Shown: positions 9,811 through 23,149, counted from the first letter of the stretch. The stretch: DNA of 64,000 nt from Papio anubis (GCF_008728515.1 NC_044981.1:117769524-117833523); one strand, 5' to 3'. Notes: generated by a model not told the origin, from the letters alone. Numbers and translations: made by a program.

Positions 9811-12800
9811 TTATAAAATTTTTTAATAATAAATTTCATTTGAGCAACTACATTGTGAAAAGACAAATGAAATTTTTTGCTTTGCCTATTTCAAACAGAA
9901 TTGAAACTAAAAATTAAAACCTAGATATAAAATGTGACTGTCACGAACCCTTGGGCCGTGACTTGATGTGGCCAGATCAATGCAGGCTCCAGAATACACC
10001 CATATCTGTTAAGCAGATGTAGATATCATTCAGAACAAATCCTCCAACAGCAGAAGTAGTGCTGTGAGAGTCACTACCCTTTAGAAGTCTCGTCATATTT
10101 CCAAAGGCTGCAGAAACAAGTTTAACTCTGAATGACATCATCCCACAATCTATGAAGCCTCCCTCCTCTTCTACCTTGAGTCGAACCGCCCTCTGCGCAA
10201 ATCTACCCTTTCTTCTCTTCATGTGTATCTGGATTCCCCGCTCCCCTCAGGCAAGTGTCTCTTGCCACTTTGACTCGGTGTTCCTCTTCTCAGCTTCCTC
10301 CCATTAACCAGTATTATTATTTTCTATATGTATTAAACTATTTTCCTCATGTTCTTCACTTTAAAAGCAAGTTGTATACTTTCTCTGTTTCTGTAAATTT
10401 CCAAACTAATTCATACCTTAGATGGAACTTTTGGGATAATAAACTGAGATTAAAACATAAATGGAATGCTTCAATTAAGTTTCTTAGATAAACAGTTCAT
10501 GACTTTGGTGGGTCAGTGGCCTTACATTTAAAAAGAGTTAACTGCCCCTTATCTAGGTCAGGGTATATTAATAACATAATAGTGCTCCAAAGACTTCTTA
10601 AATGACACCTAGTTCTTATAAAATTATTTAGTAAGTTAAATGAACCAGCATAGTACCTAAGACAGTGATATTACAACATTCATAAAATCAAATTCAAGAG
10701 AAATTAGTTTTTAAGCCTATGTAATATATCAAAAACTGGGGCATGTCACTGGGAAAAGAACATCATCACTGTTACATACACACAGGTAACAAAAACCCCA
10801 AATAACTCAAACTTACCTTTGAAAAATATTTAAAGTGTGTATTTGCAATTCGGTATGTATCCTGGAAATATTAGCAACTGGGTATGTATCCTGGAAATTC
10901 CAAGATCGCAAACAAAATAATATAACTACAATGTGAAGATCTGTCTTAGAAAGAGCTGGAAAGTTGTCTGGCTCCTCTACCCAGATTCTTGACTTCAATG
11001 CAGAGACAAATACTTCTACTTCATAGTCCACTACCGAACACCAACAAAACCATTCCACCCTTTTGGTTTGATGGTAGTGATACTATCCAAATTGCTCCAA
11101 AGCCCATGGAGTGGGTACTGAAGTTGTTTGACATAAATTCTTGGTATTCATCATTAGGCTCAGAGCTTTACAGAAATGCAGAGTCTCAGAAAAATTTCCT
11201 CCCTATCACCAACAAATATGGAAGGATTTGCTGAGGAGGTAATGCAATTCCAGTAAGGCATCATGGGCTCCCAGTCTGAGAGAACCTACTAGGATTCATT
11301 GATCTCTTGTCTTCTCTTGCAGGGAATTTCAATCCCCATGACAACAGTATTGTCCAGAGACAGACATCCCATCATGAAGGAGCAAACCAAGGCTCAAGAA
11401 TCAAACTAAAGCCATCGGTCATGTAGAGCCAGACATTACACTTAAACAACAAATATGCTTTCTCTGGAATTACAGGTGTGGGTCTTCACCTCACACAGCC
11501 TCTACATAATTACAAGAGGAAAATACCACTATTTCTCAGTCAGGCTGAGAACTGAGAATTCAAGGTGAACACCACTTGCTAATGGCTCTTTTTAGTGAAA
11601 CCACTATTGAGAGCTGAGGGGAACACACACATTTGGCAAACAGATGGAGGGAGGGAATGGGCATCTCCCTTTGTGAATTCAATACCAGTTGATTCATTAG
11701 GCAGAACTGCCAACACAGAAAATAAATACAGCCTCTGGTTACAAAAGTATAACTGCCGCTTACCAAACAACAGAAATAAAAAACAGGAGATGCAGTTGGC
11801 TGCTGGTTTTTTTTGTTTTGTTTTGTTTTTTTTAAAGTCAGGGGAGAAGGTTAAAGCAAAATCCACAATGAACCCAAAGGCTTAAAGTATTTGAACAGCT
11901 GCAGATAGCTCAGCTCCTCTTGCCAAAATGCCTGAAGTTCTCCCAGAGTAGGCAACCAAAACAGAATAGTAGCATTTTACCCCAAAATAACAACAGCTTG
12001 GGTTCTAATTAATCTCAAATATGAACAGGGAGTGGGACTTCATATTGTGCAGCTTGATAAGCTCTAAAATAAAATTATGATTTTATTACTAAAAATCCTC
12101 TTTTTAAAAGGCAACAGCCATGGGAATCTATCCAAGAATAAAATTTAAAAAATTAAAAATAAAAACCCAACAAAGTAGCAATTAACAGTTAAGTACAAAA
12201 TCACATGAAGCAAACAATAGTGAGAACATGTGACATGTAACTAGGCTGGCCAGCCATCCAGTTTTGCCTGTGGAGGGAAAAATTGTGAAGGTCTTTGCTG
12301 TGGGCAAAAAATCAGTGGGTATCCTGTAAAGCTTAAATTCTCTTTGAGCTATTTTAAGCTCTGCAAACTGAAGAAAACAGATAGTAATGCAAATGATTTC
12401 TGTCCATATAAATGCAAATTGTGCCCAGGGGAATGCAATTGATTACTGTCCTGTGGATATTGACCAGTTTGTCAGCTTTGCGTCCAGAGGTAAACTCATT
12501 TTAGCATCCCTAATCTGACTATAAATAGGTGACACTTTGTATTCTCTTTGGAACCTATTATAACTTCTTACTGGTTCCCTTATTATGAGTTAAATGAAAC
12601 ATGCTCTTTTTATATTCATAAAAGAGTCAAGATTTTTTTGCCTATTTTGAAAACTATACTTCAAGCAGCATAAATCCTGCTTTATACTAGATTGTATACA
12701 GGAATTGTACATCAGCATCCTAGTATAACTATTAAAAGTGTCCCCTTACTCTGAAGTGCCCCAGCTGGGATAACATATAATCTCTGCATTTTATGGACTT

Positions 12801-13429
12801 TATCAAAATATTAAGCCCATAAGGCTAAGACGTAGTATATCCCTCCACCTATTATTATTCATAACAATGTGTACTGATAAGTCACAGAAAGTAAAATACA
12901 AATAATATAAGATTGTAGCACCAACAAATAAAACAAAAAAAGTTGTGCTGCAATACTGCCTAATATGTAACACAATGAACCAACAGCAAAGGACATGCAC
13001 TTTTGATAGACTGGTAAAATATTGATTTCTGGGCAAAGGACTGCTCTGGGGAAGATACTTCTTAAACCCATTTTTCCTCATTAGAGTGGTCTGATATTTT
13101 TCCATGAAATCTTAAAGGATGATCAGAAGGCATCTTGCTTGTCCAAAAACTGATACTTACCAAATATACTTGTTACTAGCTATCCAATTTTATGCTTATA
13201 ACTGGATTTTGTGAGGTTTGCTATATATCATTCCATTCCAATTATAATTATAAAGGCATATAACATAACAAAACTAAAGATGAGTTAAGTAAAAATACAA
13301 ATGTGGGGACAAGAACTGTCTTATCCCTGAGATAAGACAATCACAGAAAGAAAAGTATTTCTTCTTTGCTGTGCAAAGTAAAATATAACATACTAGGTCA
13401 GGATGTATTATATTAATCACAGTAATAAC

Positions 13430-13650
13430 ATGCTATTTGAGTGCTCAATTTGTACCAAGTAAACTTTTTTGGATAAACTTTTTCTATGTGTAAATTCAAT
13501 TTGGATTACAATTCTGTGATTTGGGTGACAATACTGTCTCCATCTCACAGATGAAAAAAACTAGGGCAGAGAGTGCTTAGATAACTTGCCTGAGGTCCTA
13601 TAGTAAGTAATAGAAACAGGATTTAAAGAGATAGTCTCATTTTAAGCCTA
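13430..13650 (-). repeat. MIR element
   Basis: The core ATCTCACAGATGAAAAAAACT, followed by AGATAACTTGCCTGAGGTCC, is the reverse of the MIR core. Confidence 0.8.
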
Positions 13651-14298
13651 GACTCTTGATATGGAAGTATATTTGCATAATTAAGGTTTTAAAATATTTC
13701 TTGACGAATCTGTCCAAATTTGAGTCCATGGTCTATCATTAGAATCATTACAAATAACTTCATCTCCCTTGCTTCTCTCTCACCCCTTGTCAAGCCTGGA
13801 TCAGCTCAATTACTTGCCTACTCTGGACCTGAGCAGCTGTGGATAAAAACAACTGGAGAAAATCACTCAACAGACAGACTTGTTTTACTTTAAATATGTG
13901 ATTTCAAACCTCAAATGTCCAACTCCTGGCAACTGCACTACATTCCCTAATAAACTTGCCTTCCCAAACTCCAAAACAGAAATTCACTACTGCTATCTCT
14001 CTCCCCAAACTGGTTTCTTTCTCTGCCTTAGTATCATTTCATTTTATCTCACGCTTCATTGAAAACCTAAATACCACTAGATGAGGACTCTTTTCTCTCT
14101 CCACCAACTCAGGAAACCTCCCTCCATCTGCCAGTTTGTCATCCTCTCCCCCCTTTAACTGAGAAATCGTCCCCCTTCTTACTAAAGGCCAATTCTTCCC
14201 AACGATTTCTTAAAAATTTCTTATGCTGCACTGTCAACCCCTCTTTCAAGAAGACTATCCTTTGTAGAATATAAATGTTTACAACGTGCCATCCTTAA

Positions 14299-14337
14299 AC
14301 ACACAAACACACACACGCACACACGCACACACACACC
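14299..14337. repeat. (CA)n microsatellite with CG interruptions
   Basis: Runs of AC broken by two ACGC units. Confidence 0.95.
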
Positions 14338-14954
14338 TACCTCAAATCTACATTTTCTGCTAGTTATCACCTTTTTTCTCTCCTTCACAGAAAAAAATTC
14401 ACCAATGAGTAGTGTACCACATCTACTTCCTCGTGTCCCATTCACCACTCAAGCCACTTCTGTTTGGCTTCTATCTTTTCTCCTGCATTCAAACTGGTCC
14501 TACAAATATTAGCTATGAACTCCATGGTGCCAAGTGGAGTGGCCATGCCTCAGGATGGGGAAAAATAAGAGACGAGAAACACTGTAAATAAGTTATATAG
14601 TGTATTAGAAGGTGGGAGGTGCTATGAGAAAACCAGAAGTCTCCAGAAAAGGAAGTTGACACAAGCAAAATACAGGTTCTGTTAACATCTACTTTATGTA
14701 CACTTATAGAAGTTAGATATATACAGCAATCACGCATGAGCTCCCAACTAATCAATTTTGCATTCAACTGCCTAAAGTATGAAGAGTGAAAACAAATGTT
14801 GGCAATCTGATATGACATCATTTATTTTAGTAACACCTTCTTAAAGATCTGAGAGGTGGTATACTTACTTTGGAATTTATAATCTTTTCAGTCCTTGTTT
14901 CACCCAAGACTAGAACATAGGAAGAATGTGGAGTACCCTCATCAATAACATCGA

Positions 14955-15020
14955 TTCTCACTCTGTGCATGTGCTTGTGTGCGGGTGTGGGTTTGGGTGT
15001 GGGTATGTGTGCCTGTGTGG
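14955..15020. repeat. Imperfect GT/GGGTGT-rich tract
   Basis: Irregular GTGT, GGGTGT and GGGTATGT units. Confidence 0.8.
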
Positions 15021-15414
15021 AAAAGCCCCTGGGGAGAGGATGGAGGTAATGGGTGAGAAAGCTGTAGGAGTAACTTATATATTCCTCAGGTTATATTCAA
15101 CTTCCTCATCCACTCACAAACACTGTCTACAGTCCTCTAAGCTTTTAAAGGCAGGAAATCCATATACTTTTAGAAACAAAAAATTAACTTAAGAGAAAAG
15201 TTAAGAAGTGTGGAGGTCAGGATTTCAAGAAAAAAAAAAAATTCTGTCAAAATTCAAATAAGATATATGATCCCACTTGATAATAGGTACTGTAAAAGTT
15301 TAGAGTGTTCCTTAAAAATGCCATTAGTATCTCATGATAACGAAGACAGGAGGCAGGAAGACAACATTGTAAATAATGAATAATTCTTTAGGATTTGACT
15401 ATAAAAGGCATTTA

Positions 15415-15707
15415 GGCTGGGCACAGTGGCTTATGCCTGTAATCCCAGCATTTGGGAGGCCAAGGCAGGAGGACTGTTTCAGGTCAGGAGTTTGAGACCA
15501 GCCTGGGCAACATAGCAAGACTCCATCTCTAAAAAAAAATCCAATTAGCTGGGCCTGGTGGCATGTACCTGTAGTCCCAGCTACTCAGGAGGCTGAGGCA
15601 GGAGGATTACTTGAGGCCAGGAGTACAAAACTCCAATAAGCCATGGTTGCACCACTGCACTCTGGCCTGGGCAATAGAGTGAGACCCTATCTCTTAAACA
15701 AATAACA
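15415..15707 (+). mobile_element. Alu (AluJ-like)
   Basis: From GGCTGGGCACAGTGGCTTAT to GAGACCCTATCTCTTAAAC; both arms are present and much diverged. Confidence 0.92.
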
Positions 15708-18599
15708 CTTAAAATAATTTCATACTCAGGAGTAGATTTAAAGATACAAACATGGAAAGGACTATATAAAAATAAGCTACCATATCATACACCCCAAAAT
15801 ACAAGATGTCAATATTGCATGTATGACTAACAGAACCATTGTTACAAAACAATAAGGCAAAGTTTATTTGTGTTTGTTTTTAAATAAAGTAGTAGAATTA
15901 ATGATCAAACCTGATGTGCCTATGTGCGAAGGGAGGGATAGGTGATAATTGTCTTGAGGGTACTAGATTGTCTAGAAATATAAACACGCAAATGCTCAGT
16001 AAACCCAGGGGAGCCTCTAGCTTGATAATATTTCTACATGAGCCCAGAATTCATAGGGAACCCCACCTCCCACCCAACCCTACCCTCATCTCCCTGACTC
16101 TCAAACTGGGGAGATTCAGACCATCAGCCAAATTCCTGTAGGTCACTGGTTGTTGCACTGGCCCTGGGGAGCCTTGCATGCCCCCATCTGAAGGTGTTAA
16201 CACCAGGACTATGTTCCCACAACAGTTGAGGGGATCACTGTATCCTCTAAGTTTGCTTTTAAAAGCTGGATTTGTAGCTTTTAGCTTTTTATTTTAAGAT
16301 AAATTACTACTTTATCTCTTTCTTTTATGTATTTTTAAAAGCAGGGATTCATTACTTCTAATTTTTTCTATATGGTTATATGAAATCTTTTACTGTATTA
16401 TTTTACTTTATAATCAGCATATTTCTATTTATTTTACAATTTTAAACATTATTACTTCTGTACTTTTGCTAATTGCAATGGCAGTTTTAAAAATTTAATC
16501 TTTATAGAGTATAGGTATTTTTTTCCCTCTCTGAATAGCCCCACAGTGATCCTACCTAGATTGTATGGTAGAACTCTACTAACTGTATCCCTTACCCTAA
16601 AAATCAAATTGCCCAGTAAGGCTGATGGTGCCATTATAATGCAATAGAGTTGGGTAATCTAGAAGATTCCAAGCCAAAATACTACTCCATGGCCCAACAA
16701 TATGTAGATTAATGGCAGTGAAGGTGATATTTTAAGTCCTGAACTACCTAATGTCTCTCAAAGACAATGTCAATTCCACCTAAATTACCTCAATTAACTA
16801 GGACACCAGTAATACATAAGATTTCTTCGCAGTGATGGTTTGCAGGCTGCTGCAGGGCAGGCTTTCTGCTGTTAGGATTTTTAGTTAGCCAAGGTATGCT
16901 TATGCTCATTTATCTGAAGCCCCTCCAAGCCCAGGACTTTAGTGATCCTAAGGTACTTACATTCTTTCATAGATCAATTTTGTTCTTACCTCTCCACCAG
17001 CAGAGTTGGCCCAGTGAGTTTTAAATACTTATTTTCAATAAAAACAGAGTCACAGACTATTAGAAAAACAGACTCTCCAGTACATTTTTCTTATGCTTCT
17101 ATTTCATTTATTTCTTTATCATTAAAACCAAAACCACAAGCTCCACTTCTGGAAAGAGATTCAAAGTGTGGCCCAACAGTTCTTCACTTAAAAAACTGGA
17201 ACCGAAAAGATACCATCCCTCATCTTCACTGAAGAGGGAAGGCAGAAATAAAGACTGCTGTAGGGACCCTTTTGGAGAGAGCTATGTCTATTTTTTCATT
17301 GTTAATTATACCTTTGTTATGGGTTTATTCTGTTCTGGGATAAGTTTTCTATAACCTTTAATGATAAAATGCTTTATGTTAATTCTTTGCAGTTGCTGTT
17401 ACACATACTTTGTTAGCTTTCATTTTCCTATTAGGTTGAATATTTGGAGATTGCCTTGCTGATACTCCTCTCTGCCCTTCTTTAGGGAAGGACTATTTCT
17501 CCTGTATTGCCTAAGCTGGTACACACTTCTTCTAAAGAAATATGCATGAATTCTCTCCTCTAGACGGTATGTGTAGTTCAGCCAAGACAAGTTTATATAA
17601 TCTACACAAATGAACTGTATGACTGCGATAAAGATCAACTACTCGCTCCTCAAGATTTTACAACTATTACAAACTTCATTTCCTTTCAGTTACTGAAGGA
17701 TTAGGGCAGGTAGAGGGTGGCCTTGGGAAATGAGAGGGGGTCTAAAAGAGCTTTGCAGGATTATCAATAATGGACACAAGAATAGAAAATAAAAGTAAAA
17801 AGAGAGATGTAATAAATTGAGGATAATCTTCATTTGGATCCTCTCAAAGAGGGAGTTAGAACAAGGGAAAGAAATGTAAGACTGCGAATTTTATAGATAT
17901 AGACAAGTTTATGCTGGTTATATTTTGCAATATTGAGGAATGTCAGTTTTAGAAAATGTGACATGCATGGTATATATAACCAGAGGTTACTAATATGTTC
18001 ATAATGAAAGCTGTGTGTTGTGTGATATTGTACATTGTATTTAGGGTTCTATGAAGAATTAACGTGCGCAGTTCAGACACCAGTGGGAAAAATCGAGCTA
18101 TAGAATTGTTAAATTGTGATAGTGACACCTTGTCACAAGAACAGAATAGTCAACCTTAGCAAAACTAAAGGCTTACTGAAAAGTCAACAACTCAGGCTTT
18201 AGAGAAGATGTCATAAGGAAAAAGGAAAACCTTATTTCCTAACTATACCTTACTAAATTCTGTTAAATACTGCGACTTACCAACAGGCCAGATGTATAGA
18301 GAACCATCTGTGTTTCAAGTCCCTTAGGACTTACAAGCCAGCTTTGTTGGCCATCTTACCCACAGATACTTAAATCTACCCATTGACAGAAATCTTTGGA
18401 CCATGTGAATGGGGAAAGATAGAGGAAGGCCAAAGAATATGTTTCCCCACCTCAGAGCTCCTCTCAATGTCCAACTGGCAAGGACTGTGGGAATGACATC
18501 TTCCTATCTATGAAAAAGCACCTTTCTCCATTACTAGACCACAGTGTGAAACTGCTTTAAACATTTAGAAAATAGATCCTCCTGTAGAAATTAGCTTAT

Positions 18600-18720
18600 G
18601 GAAAAGCCTACACAAGGGCAGGGTGGAGTACTGGAAAAAGCATGGGCTTTGTCCTTGGACGGCTGGGCGCAGTTGCTGGCACATAGGAGATGTATAGTAA
18701 ATGGTAACCAGTCTACAGTA
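18600..18720 (+). repeat. MIR fragment, internally deleted
   Basis: A MIR-like start (AAAAAGCATGGGCTTTG) joins the MIR end (GCTGGCACATAGGAGATG) near 18655-18685. Confidence 0.5.
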
Positions 18721-18864
18721 TGAAAGAAAAGATGTTTGCTCATACTTTCTCCACTACTATCCTCCTTCCTAAATATAATGCTTCATCCTGTTCAAAGTTT
18801 CCATGGGACTAAAAACTTCGATCCTCTGACTCAACTAATATTGGGGCCAGGACACAGCACCGCA

Positions 18865-19165
18865 TAGTGATCAGGAGTTCAGGAGCTGTAGACAATCCCT
18901 GGGTTTGAACACTAGCTCTTCTACTTACCGGCTATGTAATCTCAAGCAAGCTGTAAGTGTGCTTATTAACTACTTTTAATGCAGTTATTGATAATTCATT
19001 AAGCCTTATCCGTAAATGCGGGTAATTATAGTACCTATACTTCACTTGGCTAATGAGAGAATTAAAAGTGATCATCTATGCACAAGATTCAGCACAGCAC
19101 CTGGCAAATGACTGTTCAAAAATGTAATTTATTACAATGATCATTATTATTTCCCACAGCAAATA
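18865..19165 (+). repeat. MIR element
   Basis: Sense MIR with CGCATAGTGATCAGGAGTTC, TGGGTTTGAACACTAGCTCT and GCACAGCACCTGGCAAATGA in order. Confidence 0.8.
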
Positions 19166-19424
19166 TTTATTATTATTATGTTACATTATTTCTGTGGCAA
19201 ACTGAGAAGTGGTGAATTTTACATGATTAATGTGATGCATTAAGAAAGTTCAGCCAAACCCAAAGCTTTCATTCCTCTTATCCCTCATACTCCCTGGAAG
19301 TTAACTTTTAGCTGAGAAAATGAACAACTTGTGCAAAATACATAACCAAAAATTTACAATGAGAGAGATCTGGCTTTTACGGCAGATTATCGTATATTGT
19401 GAAGGCAGCAAGAACCATTTTAAA

Positions 19425-19740
19425 CTTTCTTTTCCTCTGTCTTTTTTTTTTTTTTTTTTTTTTAAAGGAGACAGAGTTTCACTCTGTCGCCCATACTGTA
19501 GTGCAGTGGTGTGATCATGGCTCACTGCAGTCTTGACTTCCTGGGCTCAAGTGATCCGCCCACCTCAGCCTCCTGAGTAGCTGGGACTATAGGTGCATGT
19601 TACCATGCTCCACTAATTTTTTGTAGAGATAGGGTTTTGTCATGTTGCTCAGGCTGGTCTCGAACTCCTGGAGGCAAGCAATCCACCTGCCTCGGCCTCC
19701 CAAGCATTAGGATTATAAGCATGAGCCACTGCACCCAGCC
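19425..19740 (-). mobile_element. Alu (AluS type), antisense to +
   Basis: T-rich start, then GACAGAGTTTCACTCTGTCG through to GCCACTGCACCCAGCC. Target duplication CCATTTTAAA at 19415-19424 and 19741-19750. Transcript-sense for UTRN. Confidence 0.93.
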
Positions 19741-19871
19741 CCATTTTAAATGTTCTTAAACCCTGAATACAATGAGCTCTCATTGCACTATACTAAGAGA
19801 AAAGAAATCACTAGATCGGTTTCAGAAAGTCTACCTTAGAGGCAGCAAATAAAATTTTCGAATGTTAGTAT

Positions 19872-20340
19872 TAACTCAGGATATTAACAAATAGAGGGCC
19901 AGGCGCGGTGGCTCAAGCCTGTAATCCCAGCACTTTGGGAGGCTGAGACGGGCGGATCACGAGGTCAGGAGATCGAGACCATCCTGGCTAACACGGTGAA
20001 ACCCCGTCTCTACTAAAAAATACAAAAAACCAGCCGGGCGAGGTGGCGGGCGCCTGTAGTCCCAGCTACTCGGGAGGCTGAGGCAGGAGAATAGCGTAAA
20101 CCCGGGAGGCGGAGCTTGCAGTGAGCTGAGATCCGGCCACTGCACTCTAACCTGGGCGACAGGGCGAGACTCCGTCTCAAAAAACAACAACAACAACAAC
20201 AACAACAAAAAAAAACAAATAGAGGGATTTATACTATATAGACTAGTTTTTAACTTAAGATATTAATAAATTGAGGGATTTATATTATATAGACTAGTTT
20301 TAACTTAAGATATTAATGAATAGAGGGATTTACACTATAT
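19872..20340. repeat. 51-bp tandem repeat, three copies, split by an Alu
   Basis: The GAGGGATT block recurs at 20222, 20273 and 20323 with the flanking ACTATATAGACTAGTTTT and AACTTAAGATATTAAT. The first copy is divided by the AluY at 19897-20212. Confidence 0.85.
19897..20212 (+). mobile_element. Young AluY, Old World monkey type (AluYR-like)
   Basis: Carries GGCTCAAGCCTGTAATCC, CCAGCCGGGCGAGGTGGCGG, a GCGTAAACCCGG variant and GAGATCCGGCCACTGC, a set I associate with AluYR of macaques and baboons. Tail of (CAA)n then A. Target duplication AACAAATAGAG at 19886-19896, repeated after the tail. Confidence 0.85.
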
Positions 20341-21186
20341 AGACTCTTTCAGTTCAGATTTATATTCTATCATTTTCTACACACATGAGTCATGGAGCCA
20401 CCGTAGTGCACTTCAAAATATTAATAAGGTACCTAGAGAGACAGAAATGCAGTGGGAAGCCATCAAAGTGGGTTTTAAGTGATCTACAAAATTAAAATAT
20501 GACATAAAAATAATTTGTCCTTCCTAGTCTCCTTTCAACTTTCTGGCCATATTTTAACAGTGAATACATAGATGATATACTTAAATATCGAAAACATTGA
20601 ATATTTCTACCTGAATATTATTTTTTGTTGGCCATAAACATTCTAAATTTGCCCCAGGGAATTCTCCTTGCATGGCAATCATGCGAAATTTGTTTTAAAT
20701 ATTTTTCTTCTACTTTTGAAGCCATGCAAAGGGAAGTGTATATTAAAAGCTTTTTCATTCACCGTTTGCTTGGTTATTAATTTGGGAATTAAACTTTGTT
20801 TTCATAACAATTCTTCACACATAAATATTGGCTTTTATAACTCTACCTTCAGAATTTGATGTTCCTTCTTCATGAGGAAATAAACTGTTAAATTACACAA
20901 TGAAAGATCCTGGTTAAACAAGTTTTGTGAAAACGGGAAATTGCTATATACAAATGGGCACATTTCTAAAAATTTGAAAGACTTAAAAGACATTTAACAC
21001 TAAAACTACATATATTTTAAACAATCCAATCTTTTACTGGTGATGGAGAAGATTTTTTAGACTACTACAGTCCTAAACGTTATTATTTAAAATACTGGCC
21101 ATCATTATATTATATCTATTTCCCAGAGCTGGTAATAGTGCTCTAGCCAATGGGAAGCCAGGTAACGCTAACTTTTACTCTGCCAA

Positions 21187-21234
21187 TCTGCCCCATAAGA
21201 ACTCTGCCCCATAAGAACTCTGCCCCATAAGAAC
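21187..21234. repeat. 16-bp tandem repeat, three copies
   Basis: TCTGCCCCATAAGAAC occurs three times in a row without mismatch. Confidence 0.95.
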
Positions 21235-21582
21235 AAGAACACAATCCTATTAGATCCTTCCAAAATTATAAACATTTTGAACTAGAGAAATTCTGATTTA
21301 GACAATTTAATTCTCAGTCGTATATAATTAACCTGAACATACGGAAATTCATTTTTAAAAAAGAGCTAAAATTAAGGATGGACTTTAAAAGTGCCAAACC
21401 ACACAGATAATCATGATAGAAACATAAAGCAAGAGATTTAATATTTTCTTTATCTAGTAAAATCCATATACTAGATCCAGTTTGCATTTTAAAAAAATCA
21501 GATGATAAAGGATTCTAAGTCAATTCAATAAGTAATTAATTTCAATTAATTTGCATGACCTTCTTGAGTTTTGTATAGTACA

Positions 21583-22004
21583 TGCATTAATTTTCTATTG
21601 CTGCTACAAAAAAGTCTCCCTGGGATAAAATCAAAGTTGGTAGGGCTGTATTCCTTCTCTGGAGGTTCTAAGAGAGAATCCCATTTCTTTGCCTTTTCCA
21701 GATTCTAGAAGTTGCCTGCATTTAAGGATCATGTCCGCTTCCTTTGCCTTCCAAGCTAGTAGCTAGCATCCTCAAATCTCTCTTTGTCTCCTCTGCCACT
21801 CTTAAAGGCCACTGGGATTACATTAAAGCCATCAGGATAATCCAGAATAATCTCCCTAATTAAAGGTCAGTTGATTTGCAACCTTAATTCCATTTACGAC
21901 CTTAATTCTCCCTTGCTATGTAACCGAACATTTTCATAGGTACCAGGGATTAGGATGCAGGCATCTTTCGGGGGTTGGGAGCAGTTATTATTTTGTCTAC
22001 CACA
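21583..22004 (-). mobile_element. MLT1-type MaLR solitary LTR
   Basis: About 422 bp, with TG...CA ends and 5-bp target duplication GTACA at 21578-21582 and 22005-22009. Diagnostic stretches include TTTCTATTGCTGCTACAAAA, GGATAATCCAGAATAATCTC and AACCTTAATTCCATTTACGA. Confidence 0.85.
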
Positions 22005-22544
22005 GTACATCAGATTTATATCTAAATTTGTAATACTAAATTCAAGTCAATATTCACCCAAGCGAATTAAAGTTCTCTAATACTATTACTATTATTATTG
22101 TTATAATGTACAATAAAAATGTAAACAGTTTTAAATGTTTTCAGTTAGATAATCACATCTTCTTTCACTAGAGACATGCCAACTTATCCAGCGTCTGGCC
22201 TCTTCCCATTCTTATGTGGGCAAATTTGACACCAATCAATTGCTTCAATACCTTGTTCTCAACTCAGTTCACAACTCAGTGCATTGTAGGTTATACACTG
22301 ATAAAAATATTAAACTCCCATAAGATAATATAATATATATTGCTTATTATATTTATTGTATATTAGGCAAACCTGTTTTTTACTCTGAGCTTACATCTCA
22401 GACTGAAATAAAAAATTATTAAGAAAAGACTATTTCACTAACATGGACTTCACACAACGTTTTCAGGAAGTATATTGGAAGAGCAGATTATTAGCATTTG
22501 CATAGATTTTGGAGATACCACACTCCATGTTAGAAATGATATAA

Positions 22545-22630
22545 AGGAAACTTGGCCCAGAGATCTTCATCTGACTTACCTGAGGTCACACAGCTAACCT
22601 GAGACAGAGCTGTCTCCTGACAATAAGTAA
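22545..22630 (-). repeat. MIR fragment
   Basis: ACTTACCTGAGGTCACACAG is the reverse of a MIR core segment. Confidence 0.6.
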
Positions 22631-23149
22631 GTGTTGTCATGATTATGATGCTGTTCATCTGACACATAAAATAGGGTGAACTATGACTCATCACTAGAGC
22701 ACACTGTAAATTAATATCTTTACTAAGTTACACTACAAGGGACTGCAGAAGTAGTATTTTATCATTCTGTTCCATGACAATATATAGCCCTAAGCCAAGG
22801 ATCAAGGCCTACTAAGAGCCTGTGTAAATTATACAAAACTTATAAAATGTCATATAAGAAGAAGAAACTGTGTGCAAGAAGGAGAAACTAACTGGACAAC
22901 AAAATCAAAGAATGATGAGCCTATGCTAATAATGCAGATAACTTCTATAAGACAAAGAAAAACTTGACAATATTTAACTTTTTCATGATAAATCATTATT
23001 TCCTACTGGTGGAATAAAATAAGAAGAGTATAAGACATTTTTATATGGATTTTCTTGGAGGAGGAAAAATGGCTTAGAATTTGCACAGTTTGGCAAATAT
23101 CATTGTGTCAAGAGTATTTTGAAATTCTGTCATTTTCTCCAATTTTTTT

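Noticed and set aside
18865..18960. tRNA-like GGTTTGAAC box
   Set aside because: This is the B-box relic of a MIR element, which is tRNA-derived; no cloverleaf tRNA can be read.
21187..21234. Regular short repeats as a possible CRISPR-like array
   Set aside because: Direct head-to-tail copies with no spacers in vertebrate nuclear DNA; a simple tandem repeat.
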